Shown here: piece after piece, positions 12,589-24,164 of the stretch | How the letters are laid out: the number at the start of each line of letters is the position of its first letter | Numbering within the stretch: position 1 is the stretch's first letter | NCBI RefSeq assembly: GCF_024679095.1 | Contig: NC_066522.1 | Location: 11,129,753 to 11,193,752, forward strand | Direction of reading: 5' to 3' | Origin: Eriocheir sinensis | Taxonomy: Eukaryota > Arthropoda > Malacostraca > Decapoda > Varunidae | Length of the DNA: 64,000 nt | Program-made: the position numbers and the translations under genes | Notes under the pieces: model-generated | What the model was told of the DNA's origin: nothing | Database searches by the model: none | The model's input: the letters and a program-made list of their open reading frames with translations, nothing else

Positions 12589-13410
12589 ACCCCACGTGTG
12601 ATTACCCTGGCCATAGATATCTCGGGTTGTGGCAATAGAGTGACTTAATGGGGGGAAAAAAATGTCTTAGTATTCACAATCGTTGCTTCGTCGTCCTTTT
12701 CCTTTGCTCGTGCTATGTCTTAATACCGCTAACAATGCTGAACATCCCTTGCTTCATGTCTTCCTTTATCACCCTCTTTCCTGCTACACTCTTCGCCCAG
12801 TTGCTCTCCAGCTTGTGTTCCTTGTATAACTATTCATTTTAAGCCTTGTTTCATGGCTCGCTTTACTACGCTCCCCGCTATCCTTCTGTCGCTCTAATTA
12901 CGCTTCCCCCATTCACCGCCAAGCATTTACCTTTACCTTACTTCGTGTTTCCCTTTCCCACGCTCCTTGTCCTTTCTTCCCGCTGCTTCTTCAGGCTACC
13001 GTGCACCCTTGCCTTGGATGTGTTTCTCTTCTAGTTCCTCTTCCACCTCCTCTTCCCAACAATTCCCTTGCGCCCAGTCGAGGACCTGAGCCATCTAACC
13101 ATTGTTCTCATGATATTTCCAAGTCTTTGTGTCATGTTTCCGCTGTAGCTGCTATAAATGTCGTATAAGGCGTAGGGAACGATGATAACACTGTCTTTAT
13201 TGTAAACAGTTAAATGTGTCTGCGTGTTCCTTTCATGGTGTGTTTGTACTAATTTGTCTGTTTGTTTGTTTGCTTGTGCACCATCCGCTTGATTTGTTGT
13301 TTATGTTTCTGCTTTGGCTTGCATATACTCGTGTTTGAATGAATTTGGGATGTTTTTCACTGTGTTAATACAGTTTCTCTAATGTAACTCGTGTTTACGT
13401 CAACGCGGTA
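12589..13410. other. Non-repetitive spacer
   Basis: Mixed C/T-biased sequence with no recognised element. A 64-codon and a 62-codon plus-strand frame (12648-12842, 12846-13034) show no domain. Confidence 0.6.
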
Positions 13411-13590
13411 CACCTGGCGGTTCTCTTCATTGGATCTACCCACGTGGCCGTTCTCTTCATTGGATCTACCCACGTGGCTGTTCTCTTCATTGGATCTACC
13501 CACGTGGCTGTTCTCTTCATTGGATCTACCCACGTGGCCGTTCTCTTCATTGGATCTACCCACGTGGCAGTTCTCTTCATTGGATCTACC
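13411..13590. repeat. 30-bp minisatellite, exactly six units
   Basis: The unit reads CACGTGGCNGTTCTCTTCAT followed by TGGATCTACC, repeated at exact 30-bp spacing. Only the base after GTGGC and the first unit (CACCTG for CACGTG) vary. Five units carry the palindrome CACGTG, a generic E-box core. The period is a multiple of three, so several frames on both strands stay open. Near-identity implies recent expansion or homogenisation. Confidence 0.97.
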
Positions 13591-14546
13591 TTCGCACCAG
13601 GCACGTGTCGGCCTCCCCGTACCCAGCCCTCGCAGGCATGTCATTACCCGCCTTCCACCTTTCCCACCTAGTTTCTCTCTCTTCCTCTCGGCTAATACCT
13701 CTCCTGGTGACACGCCAATTTGTGCATTCTTTGTCATGTTTTACTTTCATCCTTCTCCCATCAACTTTTGAGACCGTAACTTCTCATCGGCTTCTTTTTA
13801 TTTCCCTTATCAATATCATTTTTTTTTGCAAAGTTCCGTTACTTCAAACACGCTCCTCACCATGAAGAAAAATTCCTGTCTCCTTTTCTTCAAAATGGAT
13901 TTTCCAGTTTTTTTTTCTCTCAACGAGGCTTCGCAGTCGCATTCCTCGATATAGAAGGAGTTTCGTCATAAAGTTTAAGATAATTTCACACTGCTTGTAA
14001 ATAAATTCGGGATTCAGTGAAGATGTCGACACGTTCGGTTCACCACCACCGGGAACCTCCAAATACTGCTCATTCATCAGTTCATCGCATTCTTATTCAA
14101 CCTGATTTTCAAACCTCTGTATATGAATACTCTATAATTGGTTAAAACAATTTTGAGCCGCACACCACGAATTATTGAAAGAAGACATTATAATTGTGTC
14201 AGTAAGCTCAGCGTACGGCGGGGCTTTAGCCAATTTTCCTATTCATCCTGATTTTCACATTCAACTCCCTTTTAATAAACTCGGTATTCTGTGACGGCAT
14301 GGTACGGTTTATTATGACGAGGAGACGTATATTCCATTAAGTATCAGGATATTGAATAGGATTTAACTGCTGTAAAAGAAGGCGGCACATAGGAATATCA
14401 GCAATGTATGTTTTAATGTATGTTTTACGTAAAGTATGATTAGAATTGTATACGTAGACATGACTGACAGAGTAATAATTTTTAAACTTATATATTTCTC
14501 TTTTATACTATGGCAAGCACAAGACAAATTCTCTGTAAGAGCAATA

Positions 14547-14549
<3 letters not shown>
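13591..14549. other. Non-repetitive spacer, possible LINE 3' end at its right edge
   Basis: Mixed sequence without a recognised gene. The last bases, GAGCAATAAAG, lead directly into (ATT)n. An AATAAA signal followed by an (ATT)n tail is seen at the 3' ends of some arthropod LINEs, but no coding remnant supports this here. Confidence 0.5.

Positions 14550-14600
<51 letters not shown>
14550..14600. repeat. (ATT)n microsatellite, possibly a retroelement tail
   Basis: About 51 bp of perfect TTA/ATT trinucleotides directly after AATAAAG on the plus strand. Confidence 0.93.
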
Positions 14601-14601
<1 letters not shown>

Positions 14602-14879
14602 GTTATAAGGTTTGCCTACTACAAGGATGGTTGGCTTAAGTCACCTGCTCTCTTCATCCCAAGCAGTCACTCGGAACAGGGGCCAGCTGGGACTCCTCCG
14701 CCGCGAGAGGGGACGGCCGAGCTGATGTCGTGTGGCTGCCCAACGTGACAGGCCCGGCTCGAGGCTGGCTGTCTGGGGGCGACTCAGACCGGTACTCACT
14801 CCACCAGACATGGGGCATTTCAGCAACTTCTCTCCCTCTTTCTTTCGTTGTCTATATTTCTTTCTTTTTTCTTTTTTAT

Positions 14880-14882
<3 letters not shown>
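14601..14882. other. GC-richer spacer, unrecognised
   Basis: Contains CpG-rich sequence, for example CCGCCGCGAGAGGGGACGG. No domain is evident in either strand's frames, and it could be an unrecognised dispersed repeat. Confidence 0.4.

Positions 14883-14958
<76 letters not shown>
14883..14958. repeat. (CA)n microsatellite
   Basis: About 76 bp of uninterrupted AC dinucleotides. Confidence 0.98.
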
Positions 14959-14960
<2 letters not shown>

Positions 14961-16136
14961 GGATCACTGCTACGTTAGGTTTGGCTCGGGGCTCAGGCAA
15001 CGGTTCCCCTCACCGTACCTAGAAGGCTGGTTATGGTGCCGGAGAGCTGTCTAATGAGTGTTCTCCGCCATCTCCGTGCAGGCAAGGAAGCATCTGCTGC
15101 TCTACTATCGGTGCGTCGCTGTGCAGCTCGCCGTGGCAGTCTCCTCATGCAGCGAAATGAAACCGAGTGAAATGTAATGCCTTTGCTTTGACACACTTCG
15201 CAACAATGATAGCATACTTCATCCATCACTTCATCCGGGTAATCTCGCAGGTCTTTGACAACAAGCGCTTGAAGGGAAAAAGAATATTATTAAATGTTTT
15301 GACACACGGATTTTTCTCTTCCGCACAATCATGCTGAAAACCTTGGATATATCTGTCTAATTTTAGTTCTGCCGCACAAAGTGAACACCAGCAGAGTTGT
15401 TGGTGCCGCGTCCCTCAACACCACCGCGACACAGCCTTCCACTTGTTTAACTTTTCGTTCATTAGGAAAAGAAATTCAGAACACACACACACTCCAGGGC
15501 TGCGTGTAAAGAAGGGGGGGGGGATGACTCCCTCATCCTGAAATATTACTTGGTCTAAGATAGAATTCGACAATATATAAATGATCCTTAATTGCGCCTC
15601 GGAGTAATGGGCTCTCACCCGCCACACTCGAGGGTGAAGAGCACAGAAGCCACGCGCAGCTTAGTGTACGTCCCCAACCCTCCCCTAACCTCTCTAACCT
15701 AACCCTGTCCAAACTACACTAAAGGCTAAAGGCAGCAAATATATGCCAATCGTAGCCAAACAGACATCGCCTTTGACATAAACACTTGTCTGTGTCCAAC
15801 TTCCCCGCCCCCCTCACACCAACTGCATGTGTCTGTGGCTTTAAAGGTGCGGTCACATGTGCCTGAAACCTGAGGGATGGATTCGTGATATGGTGACAGT
15901 ATGACACGCACGCTTCCCAGGCTGATCAGCAAACCATGAAAGCCCAAACTGGTGATAATAATATATTAGGAGGAGAATGGGCCATGATATGGTCCCTCTG
16001 GAATTCAAATAGCCAAAGTAAAATCAAGAGTGAGATCTACAGCACACACTCATCTACGGATAGAATGGCAAAAATATTTTGGCTTGCTGGTGAGAGATTA
16101 TGATGACTGAAGGAAGTGGGCACGGCCATGAAAATA
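14959..16136. other. Longest non-repetitive stretch of the left half
   Basis: Nearly 1.2 kb of mixed sequence with only a short CA run (about 15480) and a G run (about 15516). Frames up to 78 codons occur on the minus strand (14993-15229, 15415-15627, 15719-15947), but none shows a recognised domain or codon-like conservation signal that I can judge by eye. Confidence 0.5.
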
Positions 16137-16366
16137 TAAGGTCGGTAGTCTGAGACGCTTTTAACTTAAACATCAATTCTTTCCAAAGGCTGAAAAGGAG
16201 AGTAGTTTAGTTCTCATGATGTTTTTTTTTTTTAAATTAATGGTACATTAGCTTTGCCAAACTACCACCTGAATCATTAAACTACCAATGGAAATGCTCT
16301 CAACACCGACGAAAGCCTTGCAAAATGTGGGCGTGTAAGCCCCGAATTGTTTAAGAATATGGGCCC
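16137..16366 (+). mobile_element. MITE family A, copy 5
   Basis: Diverged copy from TAAGGTCGGTAG to TTTAAGAATATGGG. A T run has expanded near 16222-16235. Landmarks CTACCACCTGAATCA, GACGAAAGCCTTG and CCCGAATTGTTTAAG are present. Confidence 0.82.
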
Positions 16367-16631
16367 AAGGCACAACAGTGCAGTAAAGACGCATAACAGA
16401 ATTCAGCACCTCAGTGACGGGCGATGGCGGACTAGTTTTGCAGTGTGTGTGTATCCTCTGCCATGACACGCGAGCAGCGCCGCACCGAACGGTTCACGTT
16501 GATTTGTCAGGCTATAACGTTGGTCTCTTGGCAACGCAGTCAGATTCACGCCAACGGCTCAAGGTTTCGTTTACACAATTCTCCTGCAATGATCGAACGG
16601 AATTACTGATATGTGTGTCACCAGCGCTTTG
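16367..16631. other. Non-repetitive spacer
   Basis: Mixed sequence with one 72-codon plus-strand frame (16414-16632) that shows no domain. Nothing else recognised. Confidence 0.5.

Positions 16632-16691
<60 letters not shown>
16632..16691. repeat. (CA)n microsatellite
   Basis: About 60 bp of perfect AC dinucleotides. Confidence 0.98.
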
Positions 16692-17595
<904 letters not shown>

Positions 17596-17681
17596 ACGTT
17601 GGGAAAGGCCTTTGTTTTGTATCTGACTATAGAGTAATGGTCGGAGATAAGGAGAGCCTGCTATGTGGATATGATTTTTTT

Positions 17682-17825
17682 TTAGAGTAAGGGAGGCAGC
17701 TCAAGGGAAAAACAAAAACAAAAAAAACAAAAGACCGCTATATCCTGCTCCTATAGAAGGCAAAGAACGTGGGGCCAGACAAGAGATCAATTTCGGGTGG
17801 AGAGGTGACATGATGCTCTCCTCTC
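17682..17825 (-). mobile_element. LINE 3' fragment, same family as 61933-62395
   Basis: The reverse complement carries CACCCGAAATTGATCTCTTG, then GGAGCAGGATATAGCGGTC, a T-rich stretch, CCCTTGAGCTGCCTCC and a terminal TTA. It is strongly 5'-truncated, with only about 140 bp of the 3' end present. Confidence 0.72.
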
Positions 17826-17913
17826 CTCGTCTTTGCTGCTGGGATCTGTTCAGTCTTTTATTCAACTGATGAGAGTCCGCCGGCCTTAGTTAAGCCTGGC
17901 ACTGGGACACAAA

Positions 17914-18135
17914 CGTATTTATTGCTAAACATTTCGCCGCCCAAGTTCACAAGTTTGACAAGGTTTTCGTAGGAGTTTTAGGCATTTCCATTAGTAGTTT
18001 TATGACCCTGGAGGTAGTTTTGCCCTTCTTCTGTACCGTGAACCTGAAGAAACACTCATTAGAACCCAATTGATCCCCTCTTTGACCTTTAGAAATACTG
18101 ATGTGAGAAGCGAAATTGTCTTATAATACCGACCA
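17914..18135 (-). mobile_element. MITE family A, copy 6 (head-to-head pair)
   Basis: Minus-oriented copy whose head (reading GGTCGGTATTATAAGAC on its sense strand) ends at about 18135, directly against the head of copy 7. Internal landmarks are well kept. Confidence 0.88.
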
Positions 18136-18360
18136 AAGGATAATATTGTCAGACGCTTTCACCCCACACATCAACTATTTTCAAAGGCCCCAAAAGAGAT
18201 TAGTGAGGTACTCATGAGTGTTTCTTAGGTTCAGGGTACGGGAGAAGGGTCAGACTACCACCAGAATAAAAAAGTACCCCTGCAAATGCCCATAAAGCAA
18301 TATACAAAAGCTTAATCAAATGTGTGTGCATGGGCGCCGAGAGATATCAGAAAATGTCCC
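18136..18360 (+). mobile_element. MITE family A, copy 7 (head-to-head pair)
   Basis: Plus-oriented copy beginning AAGGATAATATTGTCAGACG at about 18136 and ending near AAAATGTCCC. With copy 6 it forms a spacer-free inverted repeat of about 445 bp, the compact counterpart of the composite at 4807-7320. Confidence 0.86.
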
Positions 18361-18745
18361 ATACAGTCAATATAGTAAGTATGTACGTTCGTTTTGTGTT
18401 GAGTTCGTAAAAAGTAGAAACATAATAATACAACCTCCTCTTCGTTGCTGTCTCTATACGGTCTTTTTGTTCCTCTCTTTGTCTACTCTCTCTTTAATTT
18501 TGTGTGTGGGTTTAGATTTCTGCTCCATTGTGTCTGTATCATTGTCTGCTTGTACGCATTTATGTTTGCACGCGTGTCTGTCGGTCAGTTTTCTGTTATG
18601 GTAATGATCTGTCTGTATGGGACTGTCTCGTCGATGATTGTCCGTTGTCGAATTGCCTTTTGGACGATGCCTTACGGAACTGCCTCATGCTCAGTTATTT
18701 CATGTTTTATTTATATCTCTAAATGCCTGCAAGCTATCCCGTGTG
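18361..18745. other. Non-repetitive spacer
   Basis: T/G-rich mixed sequence. Overlapping plus-strand frames (18320-18604, 18445-18786) are cysteine-, serine- and leucine-rich and show no domain. Confidence 0.5.
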
Positions 18746-18907
18746 TCAGCCAATCAGTCGGACAATCAGTCAAGTCAGTCAGTTAATCAGTCAGTCAATC
18801 AGTCATTTAATCAGTCAGTCAGTCAGTCAGTTAATCAGTCAGTCAATCAGTCAGTCCGTCAGTCCGTCAATCAGTCAGGCAATCAGTCAGTCGGTCACTA
18901 CAATATG

Positions 18908-18939
<32 letters not shown>
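18746..18939. repeat. (CAGT/CAAT)n tetramer tract and short (GT)n
   Basis: TCAGTCAG and TCAATCAG tetramers run to about 18898, followed by (GT)n at about 18905-18939. It is the same tetramer vocabulary as the large array at 20059-20990, but no SINE head is visible beside it. Confidence 0.93.
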
Positions 18940-19323
18940 ATCCTGTCTGTTTGTCCTTGAACCTCCTTGCCTGTATTCACCTTCCCGTCCGTTGCGGTGT
19001 GTGTGTTAATGCATTCTCGATCCTCGGAGGTGCAATTAAACTGCATCTCTAAGTTTTGTGATCGTTACCAACTCCAGCAACTTGTTACGTTTCAGCCGAG
19101 CCGTCTGAGCCCCTTCCCGCACCGACGCAGCGAGAGGGAAGGATGAGAGGTGGTAGTTTGGGTTCACGCGACTCGGTTCCTTAAAGAGCGAGCAAAACAA
19201 AGGGTCGTGTTAAGAGCGTGTACAGCAGACTATTATAATACTTTGTTTGCGGAACGTGAGTCATTGTTTCCGACAGTAATTAAAAAGCAGAAAAGTTCAT
19301 CCGGTGTCACCTCGAGGCCTAGC

Positions 19324-19324
<1 letters not shown>
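18940..19324. other. Non-repetitive spacer
   Basis: Mixed sequence between microsatellites. No gene recognised. Confidence 0.6.
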
Positions 19325-19645
<321 letters not shown>

Positions 19646-19801
19646 ATTATGGATGAAGATAAAGTAAGACAAGGGTGTAGAAGACTTCGTGAAATCAAGA
19701 CCAGTTTTTGCTTGGACCTTTTCATGGCGGTGACGTGGCTCAGGTGTACTCGTGCTATAGATCAGCTCTCATGAAGCGCCCGGCCTCCTCTAAATATACC
19801 T

Positions 19802-19873
19802 GGATTGGCTTTCTCTGCACGAGCCAGGTAGGGATCATGATTAATACCTGGCTAGTACAGAGAAAGCCAATCC
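19802..19873. other. Long hairpin: 29-bp arms, 14-nt loop
   Basis: Left arm 19802-19830 and right arm 19845-19873 pair at 27 of 29 positions. The left arm begins GGATTGGCTTTCTCTG and the right arm ends CAGAGAAAGCCAATCC. The loop is GGGATCATGATTAA. No open frame or known element explains it. It could be a foldback remnant, a small MITE core or a hairpin RNA precursor. Confidence 0.85.
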
Positions 19874-20058
19874 GCGTGGGGCCGAGAGTAACGATGGTGC
19901 GGCGTGTTACCGGTGACGGCTGCTACAGGAAAGGATTACGATAGTGAAGGAAAAGTTGGGGGTATATGTGGAGCTGCACTTCGCCTCGGTGCTCATCTCC
20001 GTCTCTTCGGCCTTTAAGCCTGTGGTAGGTGAGAACTCATTAACATTCTATTTACCAA
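19874..20058. other. Spacer to the right of the hairpin
   Basis: Mixed, CpG-containing sequence with no recognised feature. Confidence 0.5.
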
Positions 20059-20990
20059 GTCAGTCAATCAGTTAGCCAATCAATCAGTCAATCAGTCAGC
20101 CCATCAGTCAGTCAATCAGTCAGTCAATCAGTCAGTCAATCAGTCAGTCAATCAGTCAGCCCATCAGTCAGTCAATCAATCAGTCAGTCAATCAATCAGT
20201 CAATCAGTCAGTCAATCAATCAGTCAATCAGTCAGTCAATCGATCAGTCAATCAGTCAGTCAATCGATCAGTCAATCGGTCAGCCAATCAGTCAGTCAAT
20301 CAGTCAGCCCATCAGTCAGCCCATCAGTCAGTCAATCAATCAGTCAATCAGTCAGTCAATCAATCAGTCAATCAGTCAGTCAATCGATCAGTCAATCAGT
20401 CAGTCAATCAATCAGTCAATCAGTCAGTCAATCAATCAGTCAATCAGTCAGTCAATCAATCAGTCAATCAGTCAGTCAATCAATCAGTCAATCAGTCAGT
20501 CAATCGATCAGTCAATCAGTCAGTCAATCGGTCAGTCAATCAATCAGTCAATCAGTCAGTCAATCAATCAGTCAATCAGTCAGTCAATCGATCAGTCAAT
20601 CAGTCAGTCAATCGGTCAGTCAATCAATCAGTCAATCGGTCAGCTAATCAGTCACTTAATCAGTCAGCCCATCAGTCAGTCAATCAATCAGTCAATCAGT
20701 CAGTCAATCGGTCAGTCAATCAATCAGTCAATCGGTCAGTCAATCAGTCAGCCAATCAGTCAGTCAATCAGTCAGCCCATCAGTCAGTCAATCAATCAGT
20801 CAATCAGTCAGTCAATCGGTCAGTCACTCAATCAGTCAATCGGTCAGTCAATCAGTCAGTCAATCGGTCAGTCAATCAGTCAGTCAATCGGTCAGTCAAT
20901 CAGTTAGCCAATCAGTCAGTCAATCAGTCAGCCCATCAGTCAGTCACTCAATCAGTCAATCGGTCAGTCAATCAATCAGTCAGTCCCCAA
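20059..20990 (-). repeat. Tetranucleotide array of about 930 bp, apparent SINE tail expansion
   Basis: Built from four-base words, mostly CAGT and CAAT with CGAT, CGGT, CCCA and CTAA variants. A recurrent higher-order phrase is TCAGTCAATCAATCAG. On the minus strand it reads GACTGATT words and runs straight on from the SINE-like head at 20991-21152, which ends in GGGGAGCTGACTTGGGGACT. Confidence 0.95.
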
Positions 20991-21152
20991 GTCAGCTCCC
21001 CAAGTTTCTCCGGGTACCTATTTATTGACAATCCCCAAAGTGAGGGTGAACATCTGGGTGAGCTGCGTGACGCCAGATAGGTGGTCATATAGTACCGGGG
21101 CCCGCAGATTCATAGCTCGGCGCGCTAACCACCTCATCACGGAGACGCATAA
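20991..21152 (-). mobile_element. Degenerate tRNA-headed SINE
   Basis: On the minus strand the head reads GATGAGGTGGTTAGCGCGCC, then TATGAATCTGCGGGCCCCGG. A body follows with CTTTGGGGATTGTCAATAAA, AGGTACCCGGAGAAACTTGG and a GACT/GATT tail. The GGTTAGCGCG segment resembles a Pol III A box, while the expected B box is not intact. A boundary near the CTCCGTGATGAGG start is inferred. Confidence 0.55.
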
Positions 21153-21575
21153 TTACGGAGGGACACCAAACATCAAAGAAAACGCGGGAGCTTTAAGCGG
21201 AAGGTTCATCAGATGTCTCCGGTTCTTCAAAGGGTTCACAAAGACAGAGGCGAGGCGGCGCGATGTGCATTGAGAGGGATATAAACGCGAGGTATTGCGT
21301 GATTGCAGTGTATCGGAATGACCCGGAATATGAGCAACGGAAGGCTGACTGAGCTCGATAGACTTTTTTGAATACAAGGCCGTGTAATTATATACGAGCT
21401 TGTGACTCCAATTGCGTGTAGTGTAAGGGAGCGCGCTAAAACAAAACATCAAGCCATAATCATGACCTTTAATTGACTAAGACGATGAGAACATAAAAAC
21501 GAAAAAAAAGGAAGCATAAATCAAGAGTACACAGGTAATTTTTGCAACACTAAAAGGAAACAACACAACACAAGG
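21153..21575. other. Non-repetitive spacer
   Basis: Mixed sequence. A 99-codon minus-strand frame (21153-21452) covers most of it but shows no recognised domain. Confidence 0.5.
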
Positions 21576-21685
<110 letters not shown>

Positions 21686-21839
21686 TAAGGATACATGCAC
21701 GGAGGGAGGGAAGGAAGAAAGGAGAAGAGCAAGTATTTTTTCTTCGTGAAGTGTATAGGGGTACTTACATACGTCCAGAACCACTCAAAGCGAAGAACAC
21801 AATAGAGGCTCAAAAGAACGCTAGAGAGGGACACATAAA

Positions 21840-22290
21840 ACGGAAGGATGAATGTGTGAAATGAAAGAAGGCATAGAGAAAGGAAGGAAGGAAGGAAAGA
21901 AGGAAGGAAGGAAGGAAAAAAAGGAGGCAAAATAAGATAGAAAAAAAAAACTAGGAGGATGGACAGGTGAAAAGAAGGAAGGCAGGCAAAGAGGAAGGAA
22001 GGAAGGAACGATGGATGTATGGAAGGAAGGAAGGAAGGACAAAAGAACTAGACAAAAAAACAAAAAAACTGAGAGGGTGAACGGCTAAAAAGAAAAAAAC
22101 AAAGACAAGTAGAGAGGGAGAAAGGAAGGAAGGAAGGAACGATGGATGTATGGAAGGAAGGAAGGAAGGAAGGAAGGACAAAAGAACTAGACAAAAAAAC
22201 AAAAAAAATCTGAGAGGGTGAACGGCTGAAAAGAAAAAACAAAGACAGGCGGAGAGGGAGGAATGAATGAAGGAAGGAAACAAGAACGAA
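21840..22290. repeat. (GGAA)-rich tandem repeat, about 141-bp unit, three copies
   Basis: The phrase GGACAAAAGAACTAGACAAA occurs near 22037 and 22178, and GAGAGGGTGAACGGCT near 22073 and 22212. A diverged first copy begins near 21890. Each unit contains a (GGAA)n patch. Confidence 0.9.
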
Positions 22291-22659
22291 AGGAGGACAG
22301 GAAGAAGTGAAAGAAAGCCTGCGATTCCGTCTGCATTCACTCTCACGCACGAGAAAAATCAACAGGACGAGCCGCCGAACAAACATTCTCTCGACGGCTG
22401 CTGCTGAGAAGAGATTAACCTCCCCTCCCCAGACACGCCACCTTGCCTGCCGCCTCTCCCACTCCCTTCCTGAGCGGCTGATAGAAGAGGCGTAAGTTTA
22501 GTAGTGGAAATAGTAGTAGTAGTAGTAGTAGAAGTATTAGTTCTGCCCTGCGTGGCCTGACTTACCCTACCCTATCCTTCCCTTTCCTTCCTTTCTCTTC
22601 CCTTCCCTACTCCGCTCTGTTCTGCCATGCCCTTCCTCACACTGCCCAATGCACCTGCC

Positions 22660-22663
<4 letters not shown>
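22291..22663. other. Spacer
   Basis: Mixed sequence with a short (AGT)n near 22512-22530. No gene recognised. Confidence 0.6.
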
Positions 22664-22737
<74 letters not shown>

Positions 22738-22792
22738 TCATTTTCATTCGGTATGTCTGTTATTTACATCTCTTTACATGCCAGTCAAACCC

Positions 22793-22850
<58 letters not shown>
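22664..22850. repeat. (GT)n and (TC)n microsatellites
   Basis: (GT)n at about 22664-22736, then a short unique spacer, then (CTGT)n merging into (TC)n at about 22793-22850. Confidence 0.97.
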
Positions 22851-22853
<3 letters not shown>

Positions 22854-22919
22854 GTAGAGCTATGAAAATTATTTACTTAAAAAAAATGACAAGGAGAGGC
22901 TGGCAAGGCTGATAATTTC

Positions 22920-23565
22920 AATCTTTATCCTCCTCTTCCTCCTCCTTCATATCCTGCTCCTCTATCTCTTCCTCTCTTCTTCCTCCTCCTCCTCTTTTCT
23001 CTCCTCCTTGAAATGTAGTCTCCATGGGAAGCTAAAAGAATGTATTGAATTATTTGAAGTTTTTTCCCCCAAATATCGATGCACGTGGAATGGATTTTTA
23101 CTTCCTACATCGCGAACGGCGGGGACGAACCGACCTGTTTTTTTACCTAATTTTCGACGACGCTCCTGAGTGTGATAAGTTTCCTGTGTCTTCTGGAATG
23201 CCTTGTAAAACTATCCGTGCCTTTAAAATACCACCTCATCTTCTTCCCCTTCCTCCTCCTCCTCCTCCTCTTCTTTTTTTTTCTTCCTCTTCTTCTCCCT
23301 CCTCCTCCTCTTCCATTTCCTCTTCTTCTTCCTCGTCTTCCCTTTCTTCCACTTCCTCTTCTTTCTCCTTTTCCTCTTTCTCTTCTCCCTTCTCTTCCTC
23401 TTCTTCCTTTTCTTCCTCTTCCTCTTCTTTCTTCTCTTCATTATCATCATCATCATCATCATCATCTTCTTCTTTTTCTTCTTCTTCTTCTTCTTCTTCT
23501 TCTTCTTCGTCTCCTCCTCCTCCTCCTCCTCCTCCTCCTCCTCCTCTTCACCCTCCTAAGTTTTC
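22920..23565. repeat. Pyrimidine-rich block
   Basis: CCT/TTC-rich sequence at 22920-23010 and again at 23230-23565, with short (ATC)n and a perfect (TCC)n at the end. The intervening 23010-23230 is mixed. Serine- and proline-rich frames are repeat translations. Confidence 0.88.
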
Positions 23566-24067
23566 GATAATGAAGTAACGGGACGCTCTCTGCTGATTTT
23601 TTCACATTATAACCCTTCCCTGACACCTCCTTACCCAAATCTATAGACCTTCTGGCCCCGCTGTGTTTTTATCCTGTCCTGTCTTTCCTCTTATTAGTTC
23701 ATTGAGCAGTTAAAATCCACGGAAAAAAAAGCCCGCTACAAAAAATAGTCCGCGAACAACAACAACAAAAATAATACCCAGTCCACTATAATAAAAAAAA
23801 AAAAAACAGCAGACAAAAAAGATAAAAATCGTCTTGCCTTTCCTTGCCCAAACGGCAAGCCCAAGCAGAAACAAAATCAATAGCCAAGATATTTCCTACA
23901 GATGTAGGTTGATGAAACACGATGGACCAAAGGACAAACACTTACCTCTCAAGTTTCTGAAGAAGACACACTGGACGCACCGCCTCCACGCCACAAGACA
24001 CTCGTTGACGAGGCGTGTGTCCACTGTTCCGGGTTGCTCTTGTCGGGGGAGTGGCCAGTCAGACAAC

Positions 24068-24068
<1 letters not shown>
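23566..24068. other. Spacer, possible short LINE relic near 23720
   Basis: Mixed to A-rich DNA. The phrase AAAAAAAAGCCCGCTAC near 23720-23740 resembles the antisense 3' end of the LINE family at 61933-62395 but is too short to be sure. A 100-codon minus-strand frame (23896-24198) runs into the (TA)n and has no domain. Confidence 0.4.

Positions 24069-24154
<86 letters not shown>
24069..24154. repeat. (TA)n microsatellite
   Basis: About 86 bp of alternating TA with one TTTA interruption near 24106, directly against the poly(T) of the neighbouring SINE. Confidence 0.97.

Positions 24155-24164
<10 letters not shown>

Noticed and set aside
13411..13590. CRISPR-like regular repeat
   Set aside because: Units are contiguous with no unique spacers, and the context is a eukaryotic repeat landscape.
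13357..13771. Two 126-codon frames on opposite strands over the 30-bp repeat
   Set aside because: Both are explained by the codon-multiple period. The unique flanks add no recognised domain.
15660..15720. CCTAACC-like words resembling arthropod telomere repeat (TTAGG)n
   Set aside because: Only a few irregular words (CCCTAACCTC, CTAACCTAACCC) occur and there is no tandem array.
20059..20990. Array as an independent, centromere-type satellite
   Set aside because: The unit is four bases and the array is continuous with a SINE-like head, so tail expansion is the simpler explanation.
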